Assembly: GCF_000738175.1 (NCBI RefSeq)
Contig: NZ_JFCH01000023.1
Coordinates: 11,312-75,311 of the forward strand
From: Corynebacterium jeikeium
GTDB lineage: Bacteria > Actinomycetota > Actinomycetes > Mycobacteriales > Mycobacteriaceae
Reading direction: 5' to 3'
DNA: 64,000 nucleotides
In this document: piece after piece, positions 27,260 to 36,927 of the stretch
Numbering within the stretch: the first letter of the stretch is position 1
Layout of the letters: each line of letters starts with the position of its first letter
Position numbers and translations under genes: made by a program
Notes under the pieces: generated by a model
What the model was told of the DNA's origin: nothing
Databases searched by the model: none
What the model saw: the letters and a program-made list of their open reading frames with translations, nothing else

Positions 27260-30031
27260 ATGGCTGAAAACGACTCAAGGATCGTCCCGGCCAGCAGCCG
27301 GGCGGCGCGAAAAGCTGCCGTGGGTGTCGATGACGTCGACGAAGCGATCCTGCAGGCCCGCGAGGCGGCGGCGAAGGCCGGCTTCGACATGGACCGCACG
27401 CCGTCCACCGAAGAGGAAGCCGACCGTGCCGCACGCGAACACTGGGGACTCGCCAGTTTCGCCTACCGCCTGGAAGGACTGGAATCCGCGGTGGCCGCCA
27501 CCACTGTGGAGGAGGAACTCAATGACATTCCGGGCGTGCAGGCCGCGGTGGTGTACTCCACCGGCATGGCATGGATCTCCGCGGAAGATCACGTCCTGCC
27601 CGCCCAGATCCAGGAGGTTCTGGAAAGGCACAACCTGGATAGCTGGCTGACGGATTCCTCCCTGCGCCGCCGCGCCTCGCGGCTGGAGATCGAGGAAACG
27701 CGCCGGCGCATGCGGCGCCACGCCAGCGACCACCGGCGGGCATGGGCCGCGGCGGAGAGCCGCAAGAGGCGAGACCGGAACAAGGTGGAGATGGATAGGT
27801 TCCGCCGCCAGAACCCCTTCGATTCCACCGAGGGCCTGCACACCGCCCGACAGTTGATTACTCGCATGCGGTTGATCGTCGCCGTAGTGCTTGGGCTGCC
27901 GGTGGTGGTGCTGCAGCTGGTTTCCGCCTGGCAGTTCGACTATTGGCAGTGGGTCTGCTTGGCGCTGGCCACCCCAGTGGCGACGTGGTGCGCGTGGCCA
28001 TTCCACCGGGCATTCTTCGGGGGTCTAAGGCGCAGGCAATCCGCCCTGGATGGCGCCAGCTCCGTGGCGATCCTTCTGGCCTACTTGTACTCGGCGTGCA
28101 CCCTGATTTTCACTTCCGCCGGCAACGTGGGGTGGCAAAGCCATCAGGTGCTGTTCGCCGGAGTGTGGTCTGCGCAGGACATCGAGGGCGCGATCTTCTT
28201 CGACGTCGCCTGTGGCGGCACTATCCTGCTGCTTTTCGGCAGGCTACTTTCCCGACGCACGGCGTTGCGTTCGAAGTCGATCCTTTCCGTGCTGACCGTG
28301 CCCGCAGCCAAGGAAGTCACGGTGGTGCGTAAGACTCGTAAGTCGAAGACGGAGAAGAAGGATATTCCGATCGCGGAGATCCGCACGGGCGACGACATCA
28401 TCATTCCCACCGGCATGATGGTGCCCAGTGACGGCGAGATCATCAGTGGAAAGTCCCTGGTGGATATGGGTCCGGTGGGCGGCATGCACCGAACCTTCGA
28501 GGTTTCCGTCGGCGACCGCATTTTCGCCGGCGCCCGCAATTACGGCGGCACGTTGAAGATGCGTGTACACGCTACGGGTTCCTCTACGCGCCTGGCTGCG
28601 ATGCACCGTTGGGTGCGCGGGTCCGCGTTGGACGAGACTCGCCTGACGCAGCTGACGAACCGCACCGCCAGCCTGCTGGTGCCGTGGGCTTTCGTGTTGA
28701 CGGCGGTGGACTTCATCGCCTGGCTGGCCATTACTAAGTCCGTTGATGCGGCGATGGCTACCGTCTTGTCCCTGTTGGCAGTCGTCGCGCCCGTCGCCCT
28801 GGCCCTGTCGGCGCCCCTGGCGCTGCGCTTGGGTCTGTGGCGCGCTGCCACCTCGGGCGCTCTACTACGGGATACGGGCACCATTCACAAGCTCGCTGAG
28901 GTGGACGCCATCATCTTCAACCGCGTTGGCACCCTCACCGATGGGCCGATGCATGTCATCGACGTCACACCTGTCAAGGGGGAAAACCCGGACCTGATCC
29001 TTCGCGTGGCCGGTGCTCTGTCCCTGGAATCGAACCACGCGGTTTCTCAGGCGCTGGTGCGTGCCGACCGCGAGGCGCGCGATAGCGGCGCGGGCGGGGA
29101 GGGGATCCCCAACTGGCTGGACGTGGGCGAGGTGAAGATCACCAAGGACGGCACCTTCGAGGGCATGGTGGAACTGCCGATGGAGGGGGAGATGCGCCAC
29201 GTTAAGGCACGCCTGTGGCGCCCGCACGACCTGGGTGAAATCCGCGACCCGCGCCTGGCCACGGCAGCCTTGAACGGCGGCTCGCCCGTGATCGTCAGCT
29301 GGAAGGGCAAAGACCGCGGTGTGATCAACCTGGCCGATAGCTTCAAGGACGATGCCCCGGCCGCGATCGACCGGCTGGAAGACATGCAGCTGGAGACGTA
29401 CATGCTCTCCCGCGACATCTACCCGGTGGCTCGCCGGACGGCGAACGCGCTCGGCATCTCCACCGTCCTGGCTGGTATCGCACCGAACCGCAAGGAGGCC
29501 ACTGTGCGCGGAGTGCACGCCATGGGCGTGCGCGTGGCGATGGTGGGCGATAGCGACGTGCTGGGCGCGCTGCGAGTCGCGGATGTGGGAATCCTCATGA
29601 CTTCTTCCAACCGCATCGACCCCTCCGCCGCCGAGGCGGCGGACGTGGTGATGCAGCGCGAGGACGTTTCCGCGCTGCCGGAGCTGGTGAACCTGGTCCG
29701 CCACGTTCGCAACACCACCGACTGGAACGTGTGGCTGTCCTGGACGTACAACGCGGTCGGCGCGACGCTGGCGGTCGTCGGCGTACTCAACCCCCTGCTG
29801 GCTACGGTGTTTATGCTGCTCAGCTCCACTTTGATCGAAAGCCGGAGCGCCCGCATCTTGCACCGTAACTATGCGCGCGGCACACTGCGCCAGACCCACT
29901 CGTGGCAGGGCTGGGTGGAGCGCCGGCGGGAGATCCGCGAGTTGCGCAAGCAGGAGAAGCAGCGCGCCGAGGCGATTTCCCTGGCCCGTGCGGAGGCCGC
30001 GGACGAGGAGTATGAGCAGTCCCAGCGTTAG
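27260..30031 (+). CDS. Catalytically degenerate P1B-type ATPase homologue
   Basis: 923 aa with the domain order of heavy-metal P-type ATPases: an HMA-like N-terminal domain without its CxxC (about 65-115), membrane helices, actuator, P and N domains, more helices. Every catalytic motif is changed. The phosphorylated DKTGTLT reads NRVGTLT with Asn554 for the Asp; the CPC membrane motif reads APVAL; the actuator TGES segment reads VDMGPVGG; the HP of the N domain reads SNHAV; GDGxND reads GDSDVLG. The fold and length are kept, so it is not a decaying pseudogene in the usual sense. It cannot pump by the standard cycle. Role unknown; possibly a scaffold or sensor in heme or metal handling. Confidence 0.85.
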   Translation: MAENDSRIVPASSRAARKAAVGVDDVDEAILQAREAAAKAGFDMDRTPSTEEEADRAAREHWGLASFAYRLEGLESAVAATTVEEELNDIPGVQAAVVYSTGMAWISAEDHVLPAQIQEVLERHNLDSWLTDSSLRRRASRLEIEETRRRMRRHASDHRRAWAAAESRKRRDRNKVEMDRFRRQNPFDSTEGLHTARQLITRMRLIVAVVLGLPVVVLQLVSAWQFDYWQWVCLALATPVATWCAWPFHRAFFGGLRRRQSALDGASSVAILLAYLYSACTLIFTSAGNVGWQSHQVLFAGVWSAQDIEGAIFFDVACGGTILLLFGRLLSRRTALRSKSILSVLTVPAAKEVTVVRKTRKSKTEKKDIPIAEIRTGDDIIIPTGMMVPSDGEIISGKSLVDMGPVGGMHRTFEVSVGDRIFAGARNYGGTLKMRVHATGSSTRLAAMHRWVRGSALDETRLTQLTNRTASLLVPWAFVLTAVDFIAWLAITKSVDAAMATVLSLLAVVAPVALALSAPLALRLGLWRAATSGALLRDTGTIHKLAEVDAIIFNRVGTLTDGPMHVIDVTPVKGENPDLILRVAGALSLESNHAVSQALVRADREARDSGAGGEGIPNWLDVGEVKITKDGTFEGMVELPMEGEMRHVKARLWRPHDLGEIRDPRLATAALNGGSPVIVSWKGKDRGVINLADSFKDDAPAAIDRLEDMQLETYMLSRDIYPVARRTANALGISTVLAGIAPNRKEATVRGVHAMGVRVAMVGDSDVLGALRVADVGILMTSSNRIDPSAAEAADVVMQREDVSALPELVNLVRHVRNTTDWNVWLSWTYNAVGATLAVVGVLNPLLATVFMLLSSTLIESRSARILHRNYARGTLRQTHSWQGWVERRREIRELRKQEKQRAEAISLARAEAADEEYEQSQR

Positions 30032-30094
30032 CCGCGCTAGGCTGGTGGGGATTGCAAGCTAACCACTAGTGAAGTGGCAGGAAGGATTCCTTTC

Positions 30095-31426
30095 GTGTCT
30101 GTTAATGCCGACCCTCAGCACTCAAACAACTCTTCGCACCAGGCCAGCGAGAAAGCCTTCGATCGGGCTCGCACGCTGATTCCGGGCGGGGTGAATTCCC
30201 CGGTTCGCGCGTTCGGATCTGTGGGTGGCACCCCGCCGTTTATCACCTCCGCGCAGGGTTCTACGCTGCACGACGTCGACGGCAACTCCTACGTGGACCT
30301 GTTTTGCTCCTGGGGGCCGATGATCCACGGGCATGCGCACCCGCAGATCGTGGAGGCAGTTCGGGAGGCCGCGGGTCATGGCCTTTCCTTCGGTGCGCCG
30401 ACCACGATGGAGGTTGACCTGGTGGAGGAGATCGTCCGCCGCACCTCCGTGGAGAAGGCCCGCCTGGTGAACTCCGGCACCGAGGCCACGATGTCCGCCA
30501 TCCGCCTGGCCCGCGGCTACACGGGTCGCGACAAGATCCTGAAGTTCGAGGGCTGCTACCACGGTCACGTCGATTCGCTGCTGGTGGCGGCCGGTTCCGG
30601 CGTGGCTACGTTTGGCCTGCCGGATTCCCCGGGCATCACCAAGGCCGCCGCGGGCGATACCGTCGTGGTGCCTTACCGTGACGTGCAGGCCGTGGAAGAT
30701 GCGTTTGCCTCCCACGCGGGCGAGATCGCCGCGATCATCGTAGAGGGTGCCGCCGGCAACATGGGCACCGTTAACCCGCATGGCTTCAACGCGGAACTGC
30801 AGCGCATTGCCCACGAAAACGGGGCCCTGCTGATCGTCGATGAGGTCATGACGGGCTTCCGCGTCAGCGAGTCCGGCTGGTACGGCAGGGATGGCGTGGC
30901 CGGCGACCTGACAACGTTCGGCAAGGTCGTCTCCGGTGGTCTGCCCGCCGCCTCTTTCGGCGGCAGGGCGGAGATCATGGATCACCTCGCGCCGGTGGGG
31001 CCGGTCTATCAGGCCGGTACTTTGTCGGGCAATCCGGTTGCCGTCGCCTCGGGTCTGGCCTCTTTGAAGTTGGCTGACGCCGCCGCGTACCAGAAGCTCG
31101 ATGCGAATGCCGACGCGCTGGCAGGCATCCTGTCCGACGCTTTGACTAAGGCCTCCGTGGCCCACCACATCCAGCGCGCGGGCAGCATGGTGAGCGTGCG
31201 CTTCGCCGAGGGGGAGGGCGCGAACTTCGCGGACATGAAGGCCGCGGATACCTTCCGCTACCCGGCCTTCTTCCACGCTTTCTTGGACGGCGGCGTATTC
31301 CCGCCGCCAAGCGTGTTTGAGACCTGGTTCGTCTCCACGGCATTGACCGATGCCGACTTCGAGAAGATCGCGGCGGCCGCCACGCCGGCTGCGGAGGCTG
31401 CTGCGGCGGCCACCCCTGCGGTTTAA
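30095..31426 (+). CDS. hemL: Glutamate-1-semialdehyde 2,1-aminomutase HemL
   Basis: 443 aa from the GTG at 30095, chosen because AGGAAGGA lies 8 nt upstream; an earlier in-frame GTG at 30074 has none. It converts glutamate-1-semialdehyde to 5-aminolevulinate with PLP. Motifs: [59 protein letters not shown] and the PLP-binding Lys in [16 protein letters not shown]. The last 20 residues are Ala-rich. It follows the ATPase homologue directly; hemE and hemY are not between them. Confidence 0.93.
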   Translation: MSVNADPQHSNNSSHQASEKAFDRARTLIPGGVNSPVRAFGSVGGTPPFITSAQGSTLHDVDGNSYVDLFCSWGPMIHGHAHPQIVEAVREAAGHGLSFGAPTTMEVDLVEEIVRRTSVEKARLVNSGTEATMSAIRLARGYTGRDKILKFEGCYHGHVDSLLVAAGSGVATFGLPDSPGITKAAAGDTVVVPYRDVQAVEDAFASHAGEIAAIIVEGAAGNMGTVNPHGFNAELQRIAHENGALLIVDEVMTGFRVSESGWYGRDGVAGDLTTFGKVVSGGLPAASFGGRAEIMDHLAPVGPVYQAGTLSGNPVAVASGLASLKLADAAAYQKLDANADALAGILSDALTKASVAHHIQRAGSMVSVRFAEGEGANFADMKAADTFRYPAFFHAFLDGGVFPPPSVFETWFVSTALTDADFEKIAAAATPAAEAAAAATPAV

Positions 31427-31434
31427 GTTTCGCG

Positions 31435-31468
31435 CTGGGGTCTAATTCAAAGAATCTAAAACCCCAGT
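31435..31468. terminator. Weak hairpin after hemL
   Basis: CTGGGGT (31435-31441) and ACCCCAG (31462-31468) can pair over a 20-nt loop, with no T run on either side. Only possibly a terminator. Confidence 0.25.
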
Positions 31469-31521
31469 AAGAAGCACTTAAAGCAGGGTTTGCCTTACTT
31501 GGGTTGGGGTGGCGGGCACGC

Positions 31522-31527
31522 TAAGCT
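31522..31527 (+). promoter_or_regulatory. -10 element before the histidine phosphatase gene (leaderless)
   Basis: TAAGCT, eight bases before the ATG at 31536. It favours this ATG over the GTG at 31530 and likely drives the cytochrome c maturation genes too. Confidence 0.5.
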
Positions 31528-31535
31528 AGGTGACC

Positions 31536-32141
31536 ATGGCAACGATCGTTCACCTAGTACGGCACGGAGAAGTGCATAACCCGGATCGCATTCTCTATGG
31601 CCGTTTGCCCGGCTATCACCTCTCCGAGCGGGGGCGGAACATGGCGCATGCCACCGCAGCGGACCTCGCTGATCACGACGTGGTGTACCTGGCTGCCTCC
31701 CCGCTGCAGCGGGCGCAGGAAACCGCCCGGCCGTTCTCCGAGAAGCTGGGCCTGGAGGTCCACACGGACGAGCGCATTATCGAGGCAGGTAACGATCTGC
31801 AGGGTCTGCACATCAAGGGCGTACGCAGCGCGCTGTGGAACCCGAAGCGTTGGCCCATGCTAAAGAATCCCACCATCCCCAGCTGGGGCGAGCCCTACCA
31901 GGAGATTGCCGATCGGATGTGGGAGGCCGTAGACGCCGCGCGAGAGAAGGCCCGCGGGCACGAGGCAGTGCTAGTCACCCACCAGCTGCCGATCGTGATG
32001 ATCCAGCGCGACGTGCAGGGCCTGCCCCTGGCGCACAATCCGGCTGATCGCCAGTGCGAGTTGGCCTCCGTGACTTCGCTGGTTTTCGACGGCGGGCAGC
32101 TGACGGACATCTTCTATTCCGAGCCGGCGCAGGAGATTTAA
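31536..32141 (+). CDS. Histidine phosphatase family protein
   Basis: 201 aa of the phosphoglycerate-mutase-like superfamily. Phosphohistidine loop VHLVRHGEVHNPDRILYGRL and the second site VLVTHQLPIVMIQRD are visible; the substrate is not predictable. It heads the cytochrome c maturation cluster, one nt apart from the TlpA-like gene. The same arrangement is known in actinobacteria, but the reason is not clear. Confidence 0.85.
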   Translation: MATIVHLVRHGEVHNPDRILYGRLPGYHLSERGRNMAHATAADLADHDVVYLAASPLQRAQETARPFSEKLGLEVHTDERIIEAGNDLQGLHIKGVRSALWNPKRWPMLKNPTIPSWGEPYQEIADRMWEAVDAAREKARGHEAVLVTHQLPIVMIQRDVQGLPLAHNPADRQCELASVTSLVFDGGQLTDIFYSEPAQEI

Positions 32142-32142
32142 G

Positions 32143-32751
32143 GTGCGTAAAAAGCTAACGGCAGTGTTTGCAGCAACTATGCTTGCCAGCGGGGCAGCGC
32201 TTACTGCCTGCGGAGAGGAAAGCACCGCGGGTAAGGACGCGGTGGCCAGTGGTGGAACGTTTGAATTCGTAGCCCCCGGCGGGCAGACCAGCATCCACTA
32301 CGAACCAGAGGAGCGCAAGGAGGTCGCCGACTTCACCGGCACCAATCTGGACGGCGGCGATGACATCAACCTCTCGGACTTCGAGGGCCAGGTCGTGGTG
32401 CTGAACGCCTGGGGGCAGTGGTGCGGGCCGTGCCGAAGCGAATCCGATGACTTGCAGCGCGTTCAGGAGAAGCTGGAGAAACACGGCGGCGGCACCATCC
32501 TGGGCATCAACGTGCGCGACAACGTCAAGGAAAAGTCGCAGGACTTCGTGAAGGACAACGGGATCACCTACCCGTCGATCTACGACCCGCCGTTCAAGAC
32601 CGCCCTGGCGCTGGGCGGCGTGCCGGCCTCCGTTATTCCCACCACGATCGTGTTGGATAAGCAGCACCGCCCGGCCCACATCTTCTTGAAGGAAATCACG
32701 GACAAGGAGTTGTGGGAGCAAGTCGAGCCGCTGCTGGACGAGGAAGCCTAA
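32143..32751 (+). CDS. TlpA/ResA-like thiol-disulfide lipoprotein
   Basis: 202 aa, GTG start. Signal peptide with lipobox LTAC (lipidated Cys23), then a thioredoxin domain with WCGPC (93-97) in NAWGQWCGPCRSE and a cis-Pro segment (GVPASVIPTTIVL). Outside the membrane it would keep apocytochrome c haem-binding cysteines reduced. It is followed without a gap by ccdA, which would supply electrons. Confidence 0.9.
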   Translation: MRKKLTAVFAATMLASGAALTACGEESTAGKDAVASGGTFEFVAPGGQTSIHYEPEERKEVADFTGTNLDGGDDINLSDFEGQVVVLNAWGQWCGPCRSESDDLQRVQEKLEKHGGGTILGINVRDNVKEKSQDFVKDNGITYPSIYDPPFKTALALGGVPASVIPTTIVLDKQHRPAHIFLKEITDKELWEQVEPLLDEEA

Positions 32752-33549
32752 ATGATCCTCGCGGAGTCCATCGGAGAGACCTTCGCGGATACGGCCGCCG
32801 CCGGTCCGCTACTGCTTGCGTTGCTGGTATCCACTGCTGCGGGTCTGGTTTCCTTCGCCTCCCCGTGCGTGATTCCGCTGGTACCGGGGTATATTTCCTA
32901 TCTCGCCGGAGTGGTGGGCGCGGAGACCGAGTTCACGGAGCAAGGCACGGTGGTCAAAGCCAGACGCGGCCGGGTGGCCACCGCAGCGCTGCTGTTCGTA
33001 CTGGGATTCACCGTGGTGTTCGTGTTGGCCACGGTCACGGTCTTCGGGGTGATCAGCGCGCTGACGCTGAACCAGGACCTGCTGATGCGCATAGGCGGCG
33101 TGGTCACCATCGCCATGGGTGTGGTGTTCATGGGCTTCATTTCTCCCCTGCAGCGCGATACTCGCCTCAGCCCGAAGCGCTGGACCACCATCGCCGGTGC
33201 GCCATTGCTGGGCGGAGTGTTCGCCCTGGGGTGGACACCCTGCCTGGGGCCCACGTTGGCCTCTATCATTTCGGTTTCCGCAGGCACCCAGGGGATGACG
33301 GCCGCCCGCGGTGTGGTCTTGATCGTCGCTTATTGTCTGGGCCTCGGGCTACCATTCATTGTCGTGGCGTTGGGGTCCTCGAAGGCGCTGACGGGCGTCG
33401 GCTGGCTGCGCAAGCACTCCCGCACCATCCAGATGATCGGCGGCGCGTTGCTGGTCATCGTCGGCCTGTTGCTGGTCACCGGGCAGTGGGCGGTGTTCGT
33501 GGACTATATCCGGGAGGCATTCATCTCGGATCAGACCCTGCCGATCTAA
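32752..33549 (+). CDS. ccdA: Cytochrome c biogenesis protein CcdA
   Basis: 265 aa, six hydrophobic helices. The redox cysteines lie in SFASPCVIPLVPGY (helix 1) and GWTPCLGPTLA (helix 4), the hallmark of CcdA/DsbD-type transporters. It carries reducing power across the membrane to the TlpA-like lipoprotein encoded just upstream (start immediately after its stop). Confidence 0.93.
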   Translation: MILAESIGETFADTAAAGPLLLALLVSTAAGLVSFASPCVIPLVPGYISYLAGVVGAETEFTEQGTVVKARRGRVATAALLFVLGFTVVFVLATVTVFGVISALTLNQDLLMRIGGVVTIAMGVVFMGFISPLQRDTRLSPKRWTTIAGAPLLGGVFALGWTPCLGPTLASIISVSAGTQGMTAARGVVLIVAYCLGLGLPFIVVALGSSKALTGVGWLRKHSRTIQMIGGALLVIVGLLLVTGQWAVFVDYIREAFISDQTLPI

Positions 33550-33599
33550 AGCCGATCTCCTGCCGTTGGCTTAAGGGAAAAGGTCGCGGCCGAGAAGTG

Positions 33600-33617
33600 G
33601 GCGTCAAGAATAACGAG
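33600..33617 (-). repeat. T-tract/GACGCC motif 11
   Basis: CTCGTTATTCTTGACGCC, between ccdA and resB; continues CACTTCTC as at motif 19. Confidence 0.5.
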
Positions 33618-33642
33618 AGAGCGAAAGTACGAAAGAGCAACC

Positions 33643-35301
33643 ATGCTGAAGAAGATCCTGAGTTGGCCGAAGAAGGGCTGGCAGTGGCTCACGAAGATGA
33701 AGACCGCCCTGGTGCTGCTTTTCCTGCTGGCGCTGGCTGCGATCCCGGGCGCGTTGCTGCCACAGCGGTCGCTCAACGAGGGCAAGGTTGCCGAGTATAT
33801 TGACGCCAACGGGAAGACCGCCGAGGTTTTCGACAAGCTGCAGCTTTTCGACGTCTTTGGGTCCACCTGGTTCGTGGCGATCTACGTACTGCTGTTTATT
33901 TCCCTGGTCGGCTGCATCCTGCCGCGCAGCATCGACCACTACAAGGCCCTGCGTTCCTCCCCGCCGCCGGCGCCGAAGCGTCTGGATCGCATGCCCTACC
34001 ACTACTCCGGCGTTGTCGATGAATCGGTGGAGGACGTGCAGAAAACCCTGCGCAAGGAGTTTAAGGGCTGGAACGTCAACGAGGTCGATAAGGATAACGA
34101 CCGTGCCGGGGCCTGGTCCATGTCCGCGGAGAAGGGCTACCTGCGCGAGGCCGCGAACCTGGTATTCCACTTGTCGCTGGTGGGCATCCTCATCGCGGTG
34201 GCGACGGGCAAGATGCTCTACTACGAGGGGCAGGTCATCGTGGTGGCCGGGACGGATACCGAGCAGTCGCAGTTCTGCAACTCCGCGGTTTCCAACTTCG
34301 ATTCCTTCCGCAACGGCCCGGTGTTCGACGGCACGGGGCTGACTCCCTTCTGCGTGAACGTCAAGGACTTCAAGGCCGACTACCTGCCAAACGGTCAGGC
34401 GGTGGGCTTTGAATCCAACATCGACTACGCGGGCAAGGAGGATGCCTTCAAGCCGACGGATCAGTGGCAGCATAAAACGCTGAAAGTGAACCACCCGCTG
34501 CGCATCGAGGGCAACCGTGTGTACCTCCAGGGCCACGGCTACGCCCCGACGTTCACGATTGAGTGGCCGAACGGGGAGAAGCGTACCGAGACCGTGCAGT
34601 TCCGTCCGGACGATATGACGTACTTCCTGTCCTCCGGTGCAGTGCGCTGGGATCCGCCCGCGGGCATGTACCCGGATCTGCAGGAGCGCCGGCAGAACCA
34701 GATCTCCCTGCAGGGACTGTTCGCTCCGTCGGCGGAGTGGACCGGGCCGAACGGCAAGATCCTTTCCTCCAACTACCCGGCAATGCGCGACCCCGCGGTG
34801 GCCATCGACATTTACCGCGGTGATACGGGCCTGGACGGCGGGCGCAGCCAGAACGTCTTCGCGTTGGATTCGGAGGCCCTGCACTCCGGCCAGATGCAGA
34901 TGCTGGACCGCGTGAACCTGGAGAAGGGCGAGTCCGTCACCCTGGACGATGGCACCGAGATCACCTTCGACGGAGCCAAGGAGTTCGTGAACCTGCAGAT
35001 CTCCAAGGACCCGACGACCACCTGGGTGCTGGTGTTTGCTGTGCTGATGCTGGCCTCGCTGGTCGCCTCCCTGGCCGTGAAACGTCGCCGCTTCTGGGTG
35101 CGCATCACCCCGGAGGGCGAGGGCACCCGCATCCAGATCGCCGGCCTTTCCCGCACGGACTCTGCCGGCTGGGGTCGCGAGTTCAACCGCCGTGCCGAGC
35201 GCCTGCTGGGGCTGGAGGAAGAGGCTCTGGACGAGGAATACGATGTGGATTCCGACGACTGGGAGGACCACGTCGACGATCACCTGGAGCCACGGGGCTG
35301 A
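33643..35301 (+). CDS. resB: Cytochrome c biogenesis protein ResB
   Basis: 552 aa. Membrane helices at about 24-40, 75-95, 165-185 and 460-480, with the large extracytoplasmic domain between the last two. Typical segments are LPQRSLNEG, FDVFGSTWFVAIYVLLFISLVGC and NLVFHLSLVGIL. ResB and CcsB together move heme and attach it to apocytochrome c (System II). The C-terminus is acidic. Longest helix spacing and order are normal for the family. Confidence 0.9.
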   Translation: MLKKILSWPKKGWQWLTKMKTALVLLFLLALAAIPGALLPQRSLNEGKVAEYIDANGKTAEVFDKLQLFDVFGSTWFVAIYVLLFISLVGCILPRSIDHYKALRSSPPPAPKRLDRMPYHYSGVVDESVEDVQKTLRKEFKGWNVNEVDKDNDRAGAWSMSAEKGYLREAANLVFHLSLVGILIAVATGKMLYYEGQVIVVAGTDTEQSQFCNSAVSNFDSFRNGPVFDGTGLTPFCVNVKDFKADYLPNGQAVGFESNIDYAGKEDAFKPTDQWQHKTLKVNHPLRIEGNRVYLQGHGYAPTFTIEWPNGEKRTETVQFRPDDMTYFLSSGAVRWDPPAGMYPDLQERRQNQISLQGLFAPSAEWTGPNGKILSSNYPAMRDPAVAIDIYRGDTGLDGGRSQNVFALDSEALHSGQMQMLDRVNLEKGESVTLDDGTEITFDGAKEFVNLQISKDPTTTWVLVFAVLMLASLVASLAVKRRRFWVRITPEGEGTRIQIAGLSRTDSAGWGREFNRRAERLLGLEEEALDEEYDVDSDDWEDHVDDHLEPRG

Positions 35302-35393
35302 AATACCCCGAACGGGTGATTGTGGAAGCGCGTGAACAGGCGCTAAGCTGATATTTTGTAGCGATTTAAGACTTTTCTTTAGAAGGATTTTCG

Positions 35394-36506
35394 ATGCAGA
35401 TCGATCCGCAGCTATCCGAATTCTCCGACTTGGCTTTCCGCTCCGCGGAGTCCCTCTACCTGCTGGCACTCGCCATTTCCCTGGTCTTCTACGGAATGGT
35501 TCGTGTGGGCGCAGATCGCCGCCGCCAGCGCGCCGAGGAGCTGGAGAAGCTGCAGGCGGAGCACTCCGCACGCGCTGCCTCCACCACCAAGGTGACCGTA
35601 GGCGCAGGTGCTACGGGCGACGCGACCGACTCGGATGTTGCCGATGCCGGTGAGATTACGGGCGACGACATCGAGCCCGACTTCGCCTCCTTCGAGGCAC
35701 AGCTGCCGGAGCGCCTGCGCTCCGAGAGTATCTCCAAGACCCTGGACCGCTCCAACAAGCTCGGCGGAATCACCCAGTCCCTGGTCTGGCTGGCCATCGC
35801 AATCCACGCGGTGTTCGTGATCCTGCGCGGCCTGGCTGCCAACCGCTTCCCGTGGGGCAACCTGTTCGAGTACGTCGGCGTGGTCACCTTGTTCGCCATG
35901 ATCGTTGCCGCGCTCATGATCCGCCGCAAGGCAATGCGTGTGATGTGGCCCTGGATCCTGACCCCGGTCGCCGGCCTGCTGTTTTACGCTGGCACCAAGC
36001 TGTACGCGGAGACCGCTCCGGTGGTACCGGCGCTGCAGTCTTACTGGTTCGTCATCCACGTATCCGTGGTGTCTATTGGCGCCGGCATCGGCTTGATCTC
36101 CGGCATGGCTTCCCTGATGTACCTGCTGCGCCGTAAGTACCCGAAGGGTGAGGAAAAGGGCTGGTTGGGCACTGTAGCCGCCCCGCTGCCGGATGTCACC
36201 AAGCTGGATGCACTGGCCTACCGCACCGCCGTGTGGGCACTGCCGATCTTCGGTTTGGGTATCATCTTCGGCGCCATCTGGGCGGATGCCGCATGGGGCC
36301 GCTTCTGGGGCTGGGATCCGAAGGAGACCGTTTCCTTCATCACCTGGATCCTCTACGCCGCCTACCTGCACGCCCGCGCCACCCCGGGCTGGCGTGGCCC
36401 GAAGTCCGCGTGGATCAACGTCTTCGCCTTCGCCACGATGGTCTTCAACCTCTTCTTCATCAACATGGTGGTCTCCGGCCTGCACTCCTACGCTGGCCTG
36501 AACTAG
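35394..36506 (+). CDS. ccsB: Cytochrome c biogenesis protein CcsB
   Basis: 370 aa multi-pass protein with the tryptophan-rich heme-handling motif WGRFWGWDPKETVSFITW (about 302-319) and conserved His in external loops. An N-terminal helix is followed by a charged cytoplasmic region (about 40-115). It works with ResB. AAGGATTTT precedes the ATG. The final helix is FAFATMVFNLFFINMVVSGLHSYAG with the last heme-ligand His. Confidence 0.92.
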   Translation: MQIDPQLSEFSDLAFRSAESLYLLALAISLVFYGMVRVGADRRRQRAEELEKLQAEHSARAASTTKVTVGAGATGDATDSDVADAGEITGDDIEPDFASFEAQLPERLRSESISKTLDRSNKLGGITQSLVWLAIAIHAVFVILRGLAANRFPWGNLFEYVGVVTLFAMIVAALMIRRKAMRVMWPWILTPVAGLLFYAGTKLYAETAPVVPALQSYWFVIHVSVVSIGAGIGLISGMASLMYLLRRKYPKGEEKGWLGTVAAPLPDVTKLDALAYRTAVWALPIFGLGIIFGAIWADAAWGRFWGWDPKETVSFITWILYAAYLHARATPGWRGPKSAWINVFAFATMVFNLFFINMVVSGLHSYAGLN

Positions 36507-36554
36507 CTCGGCGCTAGATTCGCCGTTCTGCCTTAATCCAGGAAGGATCTCTCC

Positions 36555-36926
36555 GTGACCGAGCACAATGCCGCCCAGCACACCTTCATCCCGGACCTCA
36601 CTGTCCCGAAGGACGTCGAGGGCGGTCGTGCTGTTCCACAGGTTAAGGTCGCAGCCAATGTCGATGGTGCCCGCGTGGTGCGTATCTCCTTCCAGCCAGG
36701 CGACGTGTTTGCAGACCACAAGGCACCGAAGCCGATTCTGGTGATGGGGCAGCAGGGGCGCATCGAATTCACTGTCTGGCCCGGTTCGGAAGCTGAAGGT
36801 ACGCCGGAGATCGTAGAGCTAACCCCAGGTACCGCAATCCATGTACCTGCTCACCAACTGCACGCTCTGCGTAGCCTCGGCGATGCTCCGGCAATAGCTA
36901 CGCTGATCCTGCTAACGGGGGAGTAA
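36555..36926 (+). CDS. Cupin-domain protein
   Basis: 123 aa, GTG start with AGGAAGGA upstream. One small beta-barrel: RISFQPGDVFADHKAPKPILV, a GRIEF turn and TPGTAIHVPAHQLHAL. Several cupin metal-ligand residues are replaced (one His each at about 54 and in the last HALRS), so metal binding is uncertain. It precedes rmlB by one nt and could act with it or be a stray small sensor. Confidence 0.75.
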   Translation: MTEHNAAQHTFIPDLTVPKDVEGGRAVPQVKVAANVDGARVVRISFQPGDVFADHKAPKPILVMGQQGRIEFTVWPGSEAEGTPEIVELTPGTAIHVPAHQLHALRSLGDAPAIATLILLTGE

Positions 36927-36927
36927 C

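Noticed and set aside
31484..31502. DtxR-like sequence upstream of the cytochrome c genes
   Set aside because: Only about 11 of 19 positions match, not better than chance in such a region.
33604..35571. 655-aa minus-strand ORF opposite resB/ccsB
   Set aside because: High-GC shadow of resB; no family signature and low plausibility of composition.
35412..36719. 435-aa minus-strand ORF opposite ccsB
   Set aside because: Shadow ORF; sequence has no recognisable domain and ccsB is clear on the other strand.
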